From: Intestinimonas massiliensis (ex Afouda et al. 2020)
Lineage (GTDB): Bacteria; Bacillota; Clostridia; Oscillospirales; Oscillospiraceae
Length of the DNA: 64,000 nucleotides
Direction of reading: 5' to 3'
Assembly (NCBI RefSeq): GCF_900626285.1
Contig: NZ_LR131147.1
Location: 370,336-434,335, forward strand
The notes beneath the pieces are model-generated. The model worked only from the letters and a program-made list of their open reading frames with translations, searched no databases and was not told the origin of the DNA. This document shows positions 49,741-60,266 of the stretch, piece after piece (within the stretch, counting starts at the first letter, position 1; the number at the start of each line of letters is the position of its first letter). The position numbers and the translations under genes are program-made.

Positions 49741-51287
49741 GCGCCCTCACCCTCCTTCTCCATTCGCTTGGCGCCGGCCATATAGAGGCCCAGCTCCTGT
49801 ACTGTGGTGGTCTTGGGGTCCAGCTCGCCCACGATCTCTCCCTCATACATCACCAGGATGCGGTCGGACAGGCTCATGACCTCGTCCAGCTCCAGAGAGA
49901 CCAGCAGCACCGCCTTGCCCTTGTCCCGCTCCGCCACCAGCTGCTTGTGGATATACTCGATAGCACCCACATCCAGGCCGCGGGTAGGCTGGACCGCCAC
50001 GATCAGCGGCTTCTCCCGGTCGATCTCCCGGGCGATGATGGCCTTCTGCTGGTTGCCGCCGGACATGGAACGGGCCATGGTCACCGGGCCCTGGCCGGAG
50101 CGCACGTCATACTGTTCGATCAGCTTTTCCGCGTATTCCCGCACGGCACCCTGCTTGATAAAGCCGGCGTGCTGGAACTGAGGCTCCCGGAACCGCTGGA
50201 GCACCAGGTTCTGCTCCAGGGTGAAGTCCAGCACCAGGCCGTGCTTGTGCCGGTCCTCCGGGATGTGGCTCATTTCCTCACCCCGGTGCCGGATGGAGGC
50301 GTGGGAGATATCGTGGCCGCAGAGGGTGATCTTGCCGCCGGAGCTCTTCTCCAGGCCGGTAAGGCCGTAGACCAGTTCGGACTGGCCGTTGCCGTCGATA
50401 CCGGCGATGCACACGATCTCCCCTGCCCGGGCGGTAAAGCTGACGTCGTGGACCGCATCCCGCTTATGGCTCTTGGAGGGCACCGTCAGGTGCTCCACCT
50501 CCAGGACCGCCTCACCGGGCTTGGCCGGTTCCTTCTCCACCTGGAGCTGCACCGGACGGCCCACCATCATGTTGGACAGGGACTGCTTGTCCGTATCCTT
50601 GGTCTCCACCGTGCCCACATATTTGCCCTTGCGGAGCACCGTGACACGGTCGGCCACCGCCATGATCTCGTTGAGCTTGTGGGAGATGAACAGGATGGAC
50701 TTGCCCTCCTTGGCAAACTCCTTCATGGTAGCCATCAGCTCGTCGATCTCCTGAGGCGTCAGTACGGCGGTGGGCTCGTCGAAGATCAGGATCTCATTGT
50801 CCCGGTAGAGCATCTTCAGGATCTCCACCCGCTGCTGCATGCCGACGGTGATGTCCTCCACCTTGGCATCCAAGTCAACCTTCAGCCCGTACTTTTCCGA
50901 CAGGGCCTCCACCTTTTTCCGGGCCTCCTTCTTCTGCAGAAAGCCCAGTTTGGTGGTCTCCGCCCCCAGGATGATATTTTCCAGAACTGTGAATACGTCA
51001 ACAAGCTTGAAGTGCTGATGCACCATCCCGATGCCCAGCGCGGTGGCGTCGTTGGGATTGTTGATCCGCACGACCTCACCGTTTTTCTTGATCTCCCCCG
51101 CTTCCGGCTGATACAGGCCGAACAGCACGCTCATCAGGGTAGACTTGCCCGCTCCGTTCTCGCCCAGAAGCGCGTGGATCTCCCCTCTCCGCAGCTGGAG
51201 GGTGATATCATCGTTGGCGATGATACCGGGAAATTCTTTGGTGATATGGAGCATCTCGATGATGTTCTCAGCTTCCATAATCCGCAT
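49737..51287 (-). CDS. Nucleoside ABC transporter ATP-binding protein (NupO-like)
   Basis: A 516-residue ATPase with two ABC domains. The first has Walker A GENGAGKST, signature VGMQQRVEI and Walker B LIFDEPTAVLTPQE. The second has a degenerate Walker A (GIDGNGQSE) and signature SGGNQQKAI with VAVQPTRGLD. This is the arrangement of RbsA/NupO-type sugar and nucleoside importers. ATG at 51287 with GGGGG upstream; the longer frame to 51365 runs into a terminator. Confidence 0.92.
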   Translation of the reverse strand: MRIMEAENIIEMLHITKEFPGIIANDDITLQLRRGEIHALLGENGAGKSTLMSVLFGLYQPEAGEIKKNGEVVRINNPNDATALGIGMVHQHFKLVDVFTVLENIILGAETTKLGFLQKKEARKKVEALSEKYGLKVDLDAKVEDITVGMQQRVEILKMLYRDNEILIFDEPTAVLTPQEIDELMATMKEFAKEGKSILFISHKLNEIMAVADRVTVLRKGKYVGTVETKDTDKQSLSNMMVGRPVQLQVEKEPAKPGEAVLEVEHLTVPSKSHKRDAVHDVSFTARAGEIVCIAGIDGNGQSELVYGLTGLEKSSGGKITLCGHDISHASIRHRGEEMSHIPEDRHKHGLVLDFTLEQNLVLQRFREPQFQHAGFIKQGAVREYAEKLIEQYDVRSGQGPVTMARSMSGGNQQKAIIAREIDREKPLIVAVQPTRGLDVGAIEYIHKQLVAERDKGKAVLLVSLELDEVMSLSDRILVMYEGEIVGELDPKTTTVQELGLYMAGAKRMEKEGEGA

Positions 51288-51372
51288 CCCGCCCCCTTCA
51301 TTGAATATGGACTTATTATATAATATTACCGGAAAAAACACAAGAAATTTGTCCCATCTTCCCAATAGGAAA

Positions 51373-51404
51373 AGGGGCGGGAGCGCTTAAACGCTCCCGC
51401 CCCT
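51373..51404 (-). terminator. Terminator/attenuator after BMP lipoprotein gene
   Basis: AGGGGCGGGAGCG pairs with CGCTCCCGCCCCT across TTAAA. On the minus strand TTTTCC follows. It lies between the lipoprotein and the ATPase genes of the same operon, so it would leave more binding-protein transcript than transporter transcript. Confidence 0.75.
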
Positions 51405-51421
51405 CCTGCATTCTGACTGAA

Positions 51422-52642
51422 TCAGATGATGTTCAGAACCAGGTTGCTCCAGTCGGTGGTCTCCAGCTTGGAGAAGTCGTTGTCCACCACCAGGGTGCCG
51501 TCCAGCATCTGCTGATACAGGTCCTCGTACTCCTCCACGGTGAAGGTCTCGAACCGCCAGGAGTCGGCAGCGGTGGGCAGCTCCACGGCGTTGTCCTTCA
51601 CGCCCAGAGAGGTGCCGGTGCCGCCAATCTCGGAGAAGGTACCGTCATAGACGTGACCCACGGCCCACTGCACAGCGTCGGACAGGCCCTTCATAGCGGA
51701 AGTAACCACGTAGTCGGACTCGCCGGACTGGTCCACGTCCACGCCGATGACATAGCCGTCATTGGCAGCGGCAGCGGCAGCGATGGACTGGAACATGGAA
51801 CCGCCGCAGGCAAAGACGATCTGGGTGCCGTTGGCATACCAGCCGCTGATCATGGTCTGCAGCTCGGTGGAAGCCTGGAAGGTAGCGCCGTACTCCCAGG
51901 AGTAGTTCATGTCGACCGTAACGCCCAGCTCAGCAGCAGCAGCGTTGGCGCCCTGGACATAGCCGTAACCGAACCGGCAGCAGGCATCATTGGTGCCGCC
52001 GCCGCCGCCGGAGAAGCCCAGCTTGGTGAAGCCGTCCTTCACAGCGGCGTAGCCGGCCAAATAACCGGCCTGCTCTTCCTGGAAGGCGATGCCGGCCACG
52101 TTGGTCAGCACGTTGCCGCTGTCATCGCTGAGAGGATAGCCATCGATAAAGACGAAGGGAGTGTCGGGGAAGTCGATGGCGGCCCGCTTCAGAGCGGCCT
52201 CCTGCAGATAGCCGGCGCACACGACCACCTCGGCGCCGCCGTCCACGGCGGCCTTCATGGCGTCATAGCGGTCATCGTCGGTAGCCTCGCTGCCGTTGGC
52301 GGGCTGATAGTACTTATAGCTCAGGCCGTTGGCGTTGGCATACAGCTTCACGCCGTCGAAGGTGCCCTGGTTGAAGGACTTGTCCTTCAGCTGGCCCACG
52401 TCGGTGACGAAAGCCACCTGATAGACACCGTTGGGATCGGTCATGGTGTCGGGGATGGAGTCGGGATCCACAGCGGTCTCGCCGCCGGTCTCACCAGCAG
52501 GAGCCTGGGACTCGGTGGCGGGAGGCGTGCTCTCACCAGAAGGAGTGTTGGAGTTGCCCTGGTTACCGCTGCCGCAGGCGGCAAGAGCGAATACCATGGA
52601 CGCAGACAGGAGCAGTGCAAGGAGCTTCTTGTACATCTTCAA
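51422..52642 (-). CDS. BMP-family nucleoside-binding lipoprotein
   Basis: A 406-residue substrate-binding lipoprotein. Lipobox LAAC after a hydrophobic signal (ASMVFALAAC), a Gly/Ser/Pro/Thr linker, then the BMP fold (VAFVTDVGQLKDKSFNQGTFDGV, VCAGYLQEAALKRAAIDFPDTPFVFIDGY, GVDVDQSGESDYVVTSAMKGL). It delivers nucleosides to the permeases. TTG at 52642 fits GGAAGG best; ATG at 52636 is the alternative. Confidence 0.92.
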   Translation of the reverse strand: MKMYKKLLALLLSASMVFALAACGSGNQGNSNTPSGESTPPATESQAPAGETGGETAVDPDSIPDTMTDPNGVYQVAFVTDVGQLKDKSFNQGTFDGVKLYANANGLSYKYYQPANGSEATDDDRYDAMKAAVDGGAEVVVCAGYLQEAALKRAAIDFPDTPFVFIDGYPLSDDSGNVLTNVAGIAFQEEQAGYLAGYAAVKDGFTKLGFSGGGGGTNDACCRFGYGYVQGANAAAAELGVTVDMNYSWEYGATFQASTELQTMISGWYANGTQIVFACGGSMFQSIAAAAAANDGYVIGVDVDQSGESDYVVTSAMKGLSDAVQWAVGHVYDGTFSEIGGTGTSLGVKDNAVELPTAADSWRFETFTVEEYEDLYQQMLDGTLVVDNDFSKLETTDWSNLVLNII

Positions 52643-52722
52643 TGTAATCTACCTTCCTTTCACAAAAATGGCCCAGTTCGGTCCAGACAATATGATGTCT
52701 CTCCCCCCTGAGCTACGAGCTT

Positions 52723-52751
52723 ATTATACCTTATCCCCGGCCTCATGGCAA
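52723..52751 (-). promoter_or_regulatory. Promoter of nucleoside transporter operon
   Basis: On the minus strand TTGCCA (52751-52746) and TATAAT (52728-52723) with a 17-bp spacer. An 80-nt leader follows; I see no known riboswitch in it. Confidence 0.75.
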
Positions 52752-52829
52752 CCTCGAATTTTACAAGATGCACAAGAATTTTACCATTTTCCGCCTCTGG
52801 GTGTAGATTTTTTTGCCACGGGATAAGAA

Positions 52830-52864
52830 ATATGCCGGGAGATCCGTCAGATCTCCCGGCATAT
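52830..52864 (-). terminator. Terminator of deoC
   Basis: ATATGCCGGGAGAT pairs with ATCTCCCGGCATAT (7-nt loop); on the minus strand TTTCTTATC follows. Confidence 0.7.
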
Positions 52865-52876
52865 GCCACATACAGC

Positions 52877-53542
52877 TCAGTACCCCTGAGGGGTCTGGCC
52901 CTTCACCAGCTTCACGATGGCGGAGGTGCCCAGGCGGTCAGCACCCAGGTTGATGAAGTCCTCCGCATCCTGAAGGGTGCGGATCCCGCCGGCAGCCTTG
53001 ACCTTTACATTCGGGCCGACGTGGGCCTTGAACAGCGCCACATCCTCCCGGGTAGCGCCGCCGGTGGAAAATCCGGTAGAGGTCTTGATATAGTCCGCGC
53101 CCGACTCAGTGACAATCTCACAGAGCTTGATCTTCTCCTCCTGGGTGAGCAGGCAGGCCTCCACGATCACCTTCAGGATCCGGCCCTGGCAGGAGGCCTT
53201 GATGGACCGGATTTCCTCCAGCAGATCGGTCCACCGGCAGTCCTTGACCCAGCCGATATTGATGACCATGTCGATCTCGTCCGCTCCGTTGCGGATGGCA
53301 TCCTCCGTCTCAAATACCTTGACTTCAGTGGTAGAGTAGCCATTGGGGAAGCCGATGACGGTGCAGATCTTCAGATCGTTCCCCACATAGTCGTTGGCCT
53401 GCTTTACGTAGGCCGCCGGGATGCACACCGAGGCACAGCCGTATTTCATGCCGTCGTCGCAGACCTCCTTGATCTGCGCCCAGGTGCTCTCCTGCTTGAG
53501 CAGGGTGTGGTCACAGCGGGACAGGATCTCCTTTACGTCCAT
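52877..53542 (-). CDS. deoC: Deoxyribose-phosphate aldolase
   Basis: A 221-residue class I aldolase that splits 2-deoxyribose-5-phosphate to glyceraldehyde-3-phosphate and acetaldehyde. The Schiff-base lysine region is KVIVEACLLTQEEK and the second lysine YIKTSTGFSTGGAT is present, with KAAGGIRT for phosphate binding. Just upstream of the nucleoside transporter, fitting uptake plus catabolism of deoxynucleosides. ATG at 53542 with AAGGAAGG. Confidence 0.95.
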   Translation of the reverse strand: MDVKEILSRCDHTLLKQESTWAQIKEVCDDGMKYGCASVCIPAAYVKQANDYVGNDLKICTVIGFPNGYSTTEVKVFETEDAIRNGADEIDMVINIGWVKDCRWTDLLEEIRSIKASCQGRILKVIVEACLLTQEEKIKLCEIVTESGADYIKTSTGFSTGGATREDVALFKAHVGPNVKVKAAGGIRTLQDAEDFINLGADRLGTSAIVKLVKGQTPQGY

Positions 53543-53565
53543 AGTTGGCCTTCCTTTCTCCATTT

Positions 53566-54693
53566 TTATTTCACTTCGATCAGCTCATAGGAGCGGGTGC
53601 CCACGCCCATCTTTTCACAATGGGCCAGGCAGACTTTCCAGTCGGTGACAGGCATACTGTTGATAAAATGATCGTGGTGGTCGCAGAAGCCCTCCTTGTG
53701 CATCTCGTCATCCAGATGGGAGCCGGGGATAGGGGGCTGACGCAGGCAGGCCTCGGCGCAGGCCTGGTCCAGAGCCACCGGATCAAAGGAGGCGAACATA
53801 CCCACATCAGGCACAATGGGCAAATCGTTCTCCCCATGGCAGTCACAATAGGGGGACACGTCGATCACCAGGCTGATGTGGAACTGGGGCCGGCCGTCCA
53901 CCACAGCCTTGGCGTACTCCGCCATACGGCAGCTCAGCTCCTCCATGGCCGCGTCGTTGCCGGCGTGGATGGCGTCAAAGTTGCAGACCGCGATACACCG
54001 CCCGCAGCCTACGCACTTGTTCCGGTCGATGACAGCCTTCCGGTCCTCCCCATAGGACAACGCGTCATGGGCACACTGGGTGGAGCATTTGCGGCAGCCC
54101 ACGCAGCGGCGGGCGTTGATCTCCGGCTTGCCCTCGGCGTGCTGCTCCATCTTGCCCCGGCGGGAGCCGCAGCCCATGCCCAGGTTCTTGATGGCGCCGC
54201 CGAAGCCGGTCTGCTCATGTCCCTTGAAGTGGGACAGGGAGATAATCACATCGGCCTCCATAATGGCCTTGCCGATCTTGGCCTCCTTGATATATTCCCC
54301 GCCCTTTACCGGCACTTCCACATCGTCGTTGCCCCGCAGGCCGTCGCCGATGATGATCTGGCAGCCGGTAGACATGGGAGAGAAACCATTTTCATAGGCC
54401 GCATCCAGGTGCTCCAACGCATTCTTGCGGCGGCCGGGATAGAGGGTATTGCAGTCCGTCAGGAAGGGTACGCCGCCCAGGCTCTTGACCACATCGGCCG
54501 CCACCTTGGCGTAATTGGGCCGCAGAAAAGCCAGGTTGCCCGGCTCACCGAAATGCATCTTGATGGCTACCAGCTTCTTGTTAAAGTCAATCTGATCGAT
54601 TCCCGCTGTACGAATCAGCTTTTCCAGTTTATTCAGCAGACTGGTTCCGGGCTGGCAGCGGAGATTAGAAAAATAAACCTTCGCCTGTTCCAT
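53566..54693 (-). CDS. DUF362 protein with two [4Fe-4S] clusters
   Basis: A 375-residue protein of the DUF362 family. Central ferredoxin segment with CVGCRKCSTQCAHDA and CVGCGRCIAVCNFDA (about residues 190-230) inserted in the DUF362 core (ISLSHFKGHEQTGFGGAIKNLGMG). It likely carries electrons in an unassigned pathway. ATG at 54693 lies 10 nt after AGGAGG. Confidence 0.85.
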   Translation of the reverse strand: MEQAKVYFSNLRCQPGTSLLNKLEKLIRTAGIDQIDFNKKLVAIKMHFGEPGNLAFLRPNYAKVAADVVKSLGGVPFLTDCNTLYPGRRKNALEHLDAAYENGFSPMSTGCQIIIGDGLRGNDDVEVPVKGGEYIKEAKIGKAIMEADVIISLSHFKGHEQTGFGGAIKNLGMGCGSRRGKMEQHAEGKPEINARRCVGCRKCSTQCAHDALSYGEDRKAVIDRNKCVGCGRCIAVCNFDAIHAGNDAAMEELSCRMAEYAKAVVDGRPQFHISLVIDVSPYCDCHGENDLPIVPDVGMFASFDPVALDQACAEACLRQPPIPGSHLDDEMHKEGFCDHHDHFINSMPVTDWKVCLAHCEKMGVGTRSYELIEVK

Positions 54694-54737
54694 CTCCCAT
54701 ATACCTCCTAAATTCCAATTGTTAGACAAACCTTATT

Positions 54738-55415
54738 TTATACCGGCTTATTCGTTCCCGCAAGGTCTTTGTGCTCAAACATCATAACAAAAGCAATGAT
54801 CAGCGGTGGGAGACTGATCAAAACTCCTGTCTGCCCCATGGCGCCCGCACAGAGCGCGCCTAAAGCCGCTCCGGCAATAAAGCATAAGATAATCCCGTAA
54901 TACTGAACCGCCCTTGCCCAGTGGTCCCGCTCTCCGCTTTTGAGATATAAAAACAGCCGCTCCGTGCCGCTGCGCAGATTTCCGGTACACATCGTAGTGG
55001 CAAAGGCGTTGCCGTTGACCTTGCGGAAGCTCTCCACCTGGACGGCGCACACGAAGGACACCGCCACATTGGCCAGGCTGTCCAGGCTGGATGGCAGAAA
55101 GGCTACCACCGCCAGCAGGATCAGCTCCAGGCCTACAGTGAGCTGCCGCCAGTGTACACCGCCGGAATAGCGGAACCGCTGCTTGATCAGTTCTGCCACA
55201 ATAACTCCCACGGCAAAGGCCAGAATGGGGATCAGGTAGTGCAGCACCTGCGCCCACTGGCCCTGGATCAGCCGCACGCCCAGCAGCACGATATTTCCAG
55301 TCTGGGCGTTGGCAAACACGCCGCCTCTAACCAGGTAGGTATAGGCGTCCAAAATTCCACCCGCCACCGCCAGCAGCGCCCCCAGCCGAAAGCTTTCAGA
55401 GGTTTGCTTTTCCAT
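54738..55415 (-). CDS. YoaK/DUF1275 family membrane protein
   Basis: A 225-residue membrane protein with six helices. DUF1275 signature LLAVAGGILDAYTYLVRGGVFANAQTGNIVLLG at the N-terminus, and SFVCAVQVESFRKVNGNAFATTMCTGNLRSG in the middle. Function unknown. Stands alone on the minus strand. Confidence 0.9.
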   Translation of the reverse strand: MEKQTSESFRLGALLAVAGGILDAYTYLVRGGVFANAQTGNIVLLGVRLIQGQWAQVLHYLIPILAFAVGVIVAELIKQRFRYSGGVHWRQLTVGLELILLAVVAFLPSSLDSLANVAVSFVCAVQVESFRKVNGNAFATTMCTGNLRSGTERLFLYLKSGERDHWARAVQYYGIILCFIAGAALGALCAGAMGQTGVLISLPPLIIAFVMMFEHKDLAGTNKPV

Positions 55416-55488
55416 ATTTTATCCGTATCCCTTCACATACAGACCGGGGCAGGCCTCTGGCCTACCCCGGTCATCCGGATTGCTTCGC

Positions 55489-55836
55489 TCAGAACGGAAG
55501 CCCCAAGCCTCCGGTCAGCTGCTGCATACTGGAGGCGGAATCGCTCTCTGCCGCCCGCAGCGCCTCGTTGACAGCCGCCACAATCATGTCCTGCAGCATC
55601 TCCACGTCCTCCGGATCCACCGCGTCCGGGTCAATGGTGACGCTCTCCAACACCCGCTTGCCGGTCACCGTAGCGGATACCGCCCCGCCGCCGGCCGCAG
55701 CGGTATAGGTCTTGGTCTCCAGCTCCTGCTGCATCTTCATCATGTCCTGCTGCATTTTCTGGACCTGCTTCATCATGTTCATGTTCATACCGCCGCCAAA
55801 GCCGCCCATGCCCCGGCTGTTGAATCCCTTTGCCAT
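55489..55836 (-). CDS. ybaB: YbaB/EbfC nucleoid-associated protein
   Basis: A 115-residue YbaB-family protein (MNMMKQVQKMQQDMMKMQQEL coiled coil, VSATVTGKRVLESVTIDP). It binds DNA as a dimer and is normally cotranscribed with dnaX and recR. ATG at 55836 with AAGGAG, 15 bp after dnaX. recR does not follow here. Confidence 0.92.
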   Translation of the reverse strand: MAKGFNSRGMGGFGGGMNMNMMKQVQKMQQDMMKMQQELETKTYTAAAGGGAVSATVTGKRVLESVTIDPDAVDPEDVEMLQDMIVAAVNEALRAAESDSASSMQQLTGGLGLPF

Positions 55837-55851
55837 AGGTCGCAACTCCTT

Positions 55852-57567
<1,716 letters not shown>

Positions 57568-57591
57568 CTCAAGCCATTAGAGAATGATATG

Positions 57592-57638
57592 AAAAGGAGG
57601 GGCGGAGGATGCGGAAAGCCGCGTCGCTTCGCCCCTCC
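57592..57638 (-). terminator. Terminator of SRP RNA
   Basis: GGAGGGGCG pairs with CGCCCCTCC around 27 nt; on the minus strand it is followed by TTTT. Lies 20 bp after the RNA's 3' end. Confidence 0.75.
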
Positions 57639-57657
57639 CCGATCTCGTCCGGGACAT

Positions 57658-57936
57658 GGCAAGACCGCACACCGGCCTTTGGAAACACCGCTATGTCCGT
57701 TACCCTGGCAGCCGGCTCAGGAGCGGGAACCCCGCGGCACAGATCGCGGTCCGCTTAGTGCTGCTCGGTTCCCCGCCTGACACGGTTCACGGGGCGGCCT
57801 TGCGCGGGACCGATCCATCATCACTGCTTACCAGGGTCAGACAACACAGCGCTGTTCCGGGGGCCGGGATTCATCCCTGCTGTAGCGGGTTGCAGGTACA
57901 GGGCACCGCTAACTCCCCGACTAGTGCGGCCTTGCC
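57658..57936 (-). ncRNA. ffs: Signal recognition particle RNA, large type
   Basis: About 279 nt on the minus strand. The ends GGCAAGGCCGCAC and GTGCGGTCTTGCC pair with each other. The Alu domain has GGGGAGTTAGCGGTGCCCTG and CCTGCAACCCGC; domain IV has GTGTCAGG and GGGAACCGAGCAGCACTAAG, the Ffh site. It is the Bacillus-type RNA with an Alu domain. Promoter TTGATA-17-TATGAT on the minus strand at 58011-57983. Confidence 0.92.
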
Positions 57937-57982
57937 GCGGACCGGACGCATCAGCGCCGTCCCTCGGAAGGCTGTCTTTGAT

Positions 57983-58011
57983 ATCATACATCATTTTTCC
58001 CGATTTATCAA
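57983..58011 (-). promoter_or_regulatory. SRP RNA promoter
   Basis: Minus strand -35 TTGATA (58011-58006), 17-bp spacer, -10 TATGAT (57988-57983). Confidence 0.65.
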
Positions 58012-58041
58012 TATCGCTTTTATCTTTTTTTAAAAAAGGAC

Positions 58042-58069
58042 TTTACAACCTGATAAATTATGCTATAAT
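58042..58069 (+). promoter_or_regulatory. Promoter of tRNA-like array and tRNA-Ala
   Basis: TTTACA (58042-58047), 16-bp spacer, TATAAT (58064-58069). Transcription would start about 58,076, before the first tRNA-like unit at 58100. No other promoter is evident between it and the tRNA. Confidence 0.65.
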
Positions 58070-58099
58070 GTTTTGGTGTTGACGCCATCGTATGAATAT

Positions 58100-58265
58100 G
58101 GGCCTATAGCTCAGCTGGGAGCGCGCACGGGCCAGTTATATGCCCCCTCTTTTGGGCCGGTGGCTCACATGGCTCCCATCCGGTTCGCATCCCTTAGATT
58201 AAAACTTCATATCGTCATATGTTTGGTCCGGTGACTCGCTTGGCAGTCAACCGTGGCAGATATAT
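58100..58265 (+). repeat. tRNA-like tandem unit A (166 bp)
   Basis: Begins GGGCCTATAGCTCAGCTGGG like the tRNA-Ala 5' end, then departs (GGGCCAGTTATATGCCCCC). It also holds CATCCGGTTCGCATCCC, like a T arm, and TTTGGTCCGG followed by CTTGGCAGTC, like a D arm of another tRNA. It cannot form a full cloverleaf. Confidence 0.7.
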
Positions 58266-58432
58266 GGGCCCATAGCTCAGTTGGGAGCGCACGCGGGCCA
58301 GTTATATGCCCCCTCTTTTGGGCCGGTGGCTCACATGGCTCCCATCCGGTTCACATCCCCTTTTATTAAAACTTCATACCATCATATATTTGGTCCGGTA
58401 ACTCGCTTGGCAGTCAACCGTGACAGATATAT
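58266..58432 (+). repeat. tRNA-like tandem unit B (167 bp)
   Basis: About 90% identical to unit A by eye and in direct repeat with it. It ends exactly where the true tRNA-Ala starts, so the three 5' ends are spaced by 166 and 167 bp. Confidence 0.7.
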
Positions 58433-58508
58433 GGGCCCATAGCTCAGCTGGGAGAGCGTTCGGTTCGCATCCGAGAGGTCGAGGGTTCGAATCCCTTTGG
58501 GTCCACCA
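58433..58508 (+). tRNA. tRNA-Ala (anticodon CGC)
   Basis: 76 nt including encoded CCA. Acceptor GGGCCCA/TGGGTCC, D arm GCTCAGCTGGGAGAGC, anticodon stem TTCGG/CCGAG with loop TTCGCAT and anticodon CGC at 58466-58468, T arm GAGGG-TTCGAAT-CCCTT. Reads the alanine codon GCG. A recombinase gene ends 32 bp downstream on the opposite strand. Confidence 0.95.
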
Positions 58509-58546
58509 AAGACAGGCTTGTTCGTGCAAGCCTGTCTTTTTTATGC
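58506..58546 (+). terminator. Terminator of tRNA-Ala
   Basis: AAAGACAGGCTTG pairs with CAAGCCTGTCTTT, followed by TTTTAT. Its T run also provides the stop codon of the convergent recombinase gene. Confidence 0.85.
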
Positions 58547-60163
58547 CGTGATATATACCAAAGGCTGCTCACTTGTTCCCTGATCCTGGCACTCTGTTGC
58601 CATTGTGCGGAACTCCTCAAAGGAGACATTAAATTCAATCTCCAGTGTGTAATCTCGATAGACATAAACAGATTTGATAAACTGGGAAATAATCATCTTC
58701 TTGGCAGCAAAGTTACAGTTGTCATAGAGGTCAGCCCAGGTCTTTATCTTCTCATACTCTTTCCGCTCTACATCAGCGTTCGCAAGATGAATGTCCAGTT
58801 CTTCCCTCGCTGCCTCCACCGCGGCCTCAAGCTCTGTTACCTCGGCCTTCGCCTTGCTGACAAGTTCGTTCAGAAACTCCATATCAAACTTGCTCTGCCC
58901 GCGAATGACCTTGATTCCTTCGTTTTGGTAATCAACCAGTTCTCTTTGCTTTTCTGCTAACTGCACCGTTGCCAGATGGTGTCTTGCTTTTGCCAATTCG
59001 ATGGCTTTCTGGTTCTGTTTCGCAACAATATCTTCCCCGGACGCGGCACTGATTTTAGAAAGCTGATAGCGCACGATCCGGTCTATAATCCCATCCAATT
59101 TCTTTACTCCATAGCCTGACTGTCCATCACATTCTCCCGGATGACGGACATTATAGTGACACTGATACCTGGCGCGAACATCATGGTAAATACTTCCGTC
59201 CTTTCGCACCCGGTTTCTGCCTCCAGTGGTTAAAGTCAGCCGATTTTTACAATGGCCGCAAAAAATATTCCCTACCAGGAGAGATTGTCCTTTCAGGTTC
59301 AATGGGGTTTCTGCATGGTGTGTCGTTCTGTCAGACATGATTTTCTGTGCCCGGTCAAAGGTCTCCTGGTCTATAATCTGTAATTCTGGAATAAATGCCG
59401 ACTGTGCATCCCCATTCCGTATTACTCCCGTATAGATAGGGTTCTTAATGATACGGTTGATGGAGGTATTCGGAAAGTTCTTTCCGTTAGGCTTGCGGAT
59501 TTTCTTTTCTTCCAGATATCGGGAAAGACGCTGGGCACCATATCCCTCGTTCACATACTTGTGAAAAATCAGTTGAATGATTTTCGCGGCATCTTCGTCT
59601 ACCGCCAAATCAAAGACTTCTTTGTTCCGCTTATTGGTACGGCCTCGCTTATCCAGGCGATAGCCATACGCAATAGAGCCGCCTGTATAAAAGCCGCTCT
59701 CTGTAAGCTGCTCCAGCCGGGTCTTGGTGCGTACAGAAGTCTTGATACTCTCACCCGACGCTTGCCAGTAGCGTATGTAGTTCAACAGCTTATCTACATG
59801 ATTGTCAAACCGCTGCTGTCCCTCTGTTGCACTCCAAACTTCAATTCCATTTCGCACAAACCACTCAACAATGAACGGAGTTTCATCATCCTTGCGGCCC
59901 AGGCGGTCAAACATATAGACCAAAAGAATATCAAACTTTCCCTCTACCGCGTCACGCTGAAGCTCCTGGATGGCGTCTCTTTCTTTTGCAGATTTCTTAA
60001 AGCCGGAAACGCCTTTCTCGTACACTTCCTTTTCAAGTTTCCAATTAGGGTGTTCTGCAATAAAAGCCCGGCAAAACTCTCTCTGCATAGGAATGTCGTT
60101 TTTCTCAACCTGTCCTACCGTAGATACACGATAAAGGCAATCGACTCGCACTACATTTTCCAT
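58541..60163 (-). CDS. Large serine recombinase of second element
   Basis: A 540-residue recombinase: resolvase domain at 1-150 with catalytic S14 in YRVSTVGQ and the FDRLGRKDDE arginine motif, recombinase domain (AYGYRLDKRG, EGYGAQRLSRYLEEKKI), zinc ribbon (CGHCKNRL ... CHYNVRHPGEC), and a coiled coil after residue 385. It should integrate or excise an element adjoining tRNA-Ala. The ATG at 60163 has GAGGTG; the longer frame adds two codons only. Confidence 0.92.
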   Translation of the reverse strand: MENVVRVDCLYRVSTVGQVEKNDIPMQREFCRAFIAEHPNWKLEKEVYEKGVSGFKKSAKERDAIQELQRDAVEGKFDILLVYMFDRLGRKDDETPFIVEWFVRNGIEVWSATEGQQRFDNHVDKLLNYIRYWQASGESIKTSVRTKTRLEQLTESGFYTGGSIAYGYRLDKRGRTNKRNKEVFDLAVDEDAAKIIQLIFHKYVNEGYGAQRLSRYLEEKKIRKPNGKNFPNTSINRIIKNPIYTGVIRNGDAQSAFIPELQIIDQETFDRAQKIMSDRTTHHAETPLNLKGQSLLVGNIFCGHCKNRLTLTTGGRNRVRKDGSIYHDVRARYQCHYNVRHPGECDGQSGYGVKKLDGIIDRIVRYQLSKISAASGEDIVAKQNQKAIELAKARHHLATVQLAEKQRELVDYQNEGIKVIRGQSKFDMEFLNELVSKAKAEVTELEAAVEAAREELDIHLANADVERKEYEKIKTWADLYDNCNFAAKKMIISQFIKSVYVYRDYTLEIEFNVSFEEFRTMATECQDQGTSEQPLVYITA

Positions 60164-60266
60164 AACATACACCTCATTCGCTATGGGAACAGTGTATGTA
60201 TCCTTGTTTTCTCTATTTCTCTATCTATTTGTCAAGGTACACTTCACACTATTATTATAGCATTTT

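Noticed and set aside
49947..51323. 458-codon + strand frame, and similar long frames opposite the nucleoside transporter genes
   Set aside because: They oppose genes with intact ABC motifs and have no starts with ribosome sites.
52643..52722. Purine riboswitch in the leader of the nucleoside transporter
   Set aside because: The leader lacks the conserved purine riboswitch core sequences.
58100..58432. CRISPR array
   Set aside because: Two long repeat units without spacers; this is a tandem tRNA-like duplication. No CRISPR array or cas gene is seen in the window.
58444..58665. Minus-strand ORF ending in GFEPSTSRMRTERSPS
   Set aside because: It is the antisense of tRNA-Ala, a well-known false protein found wherever this tRNA is translated in reverse.
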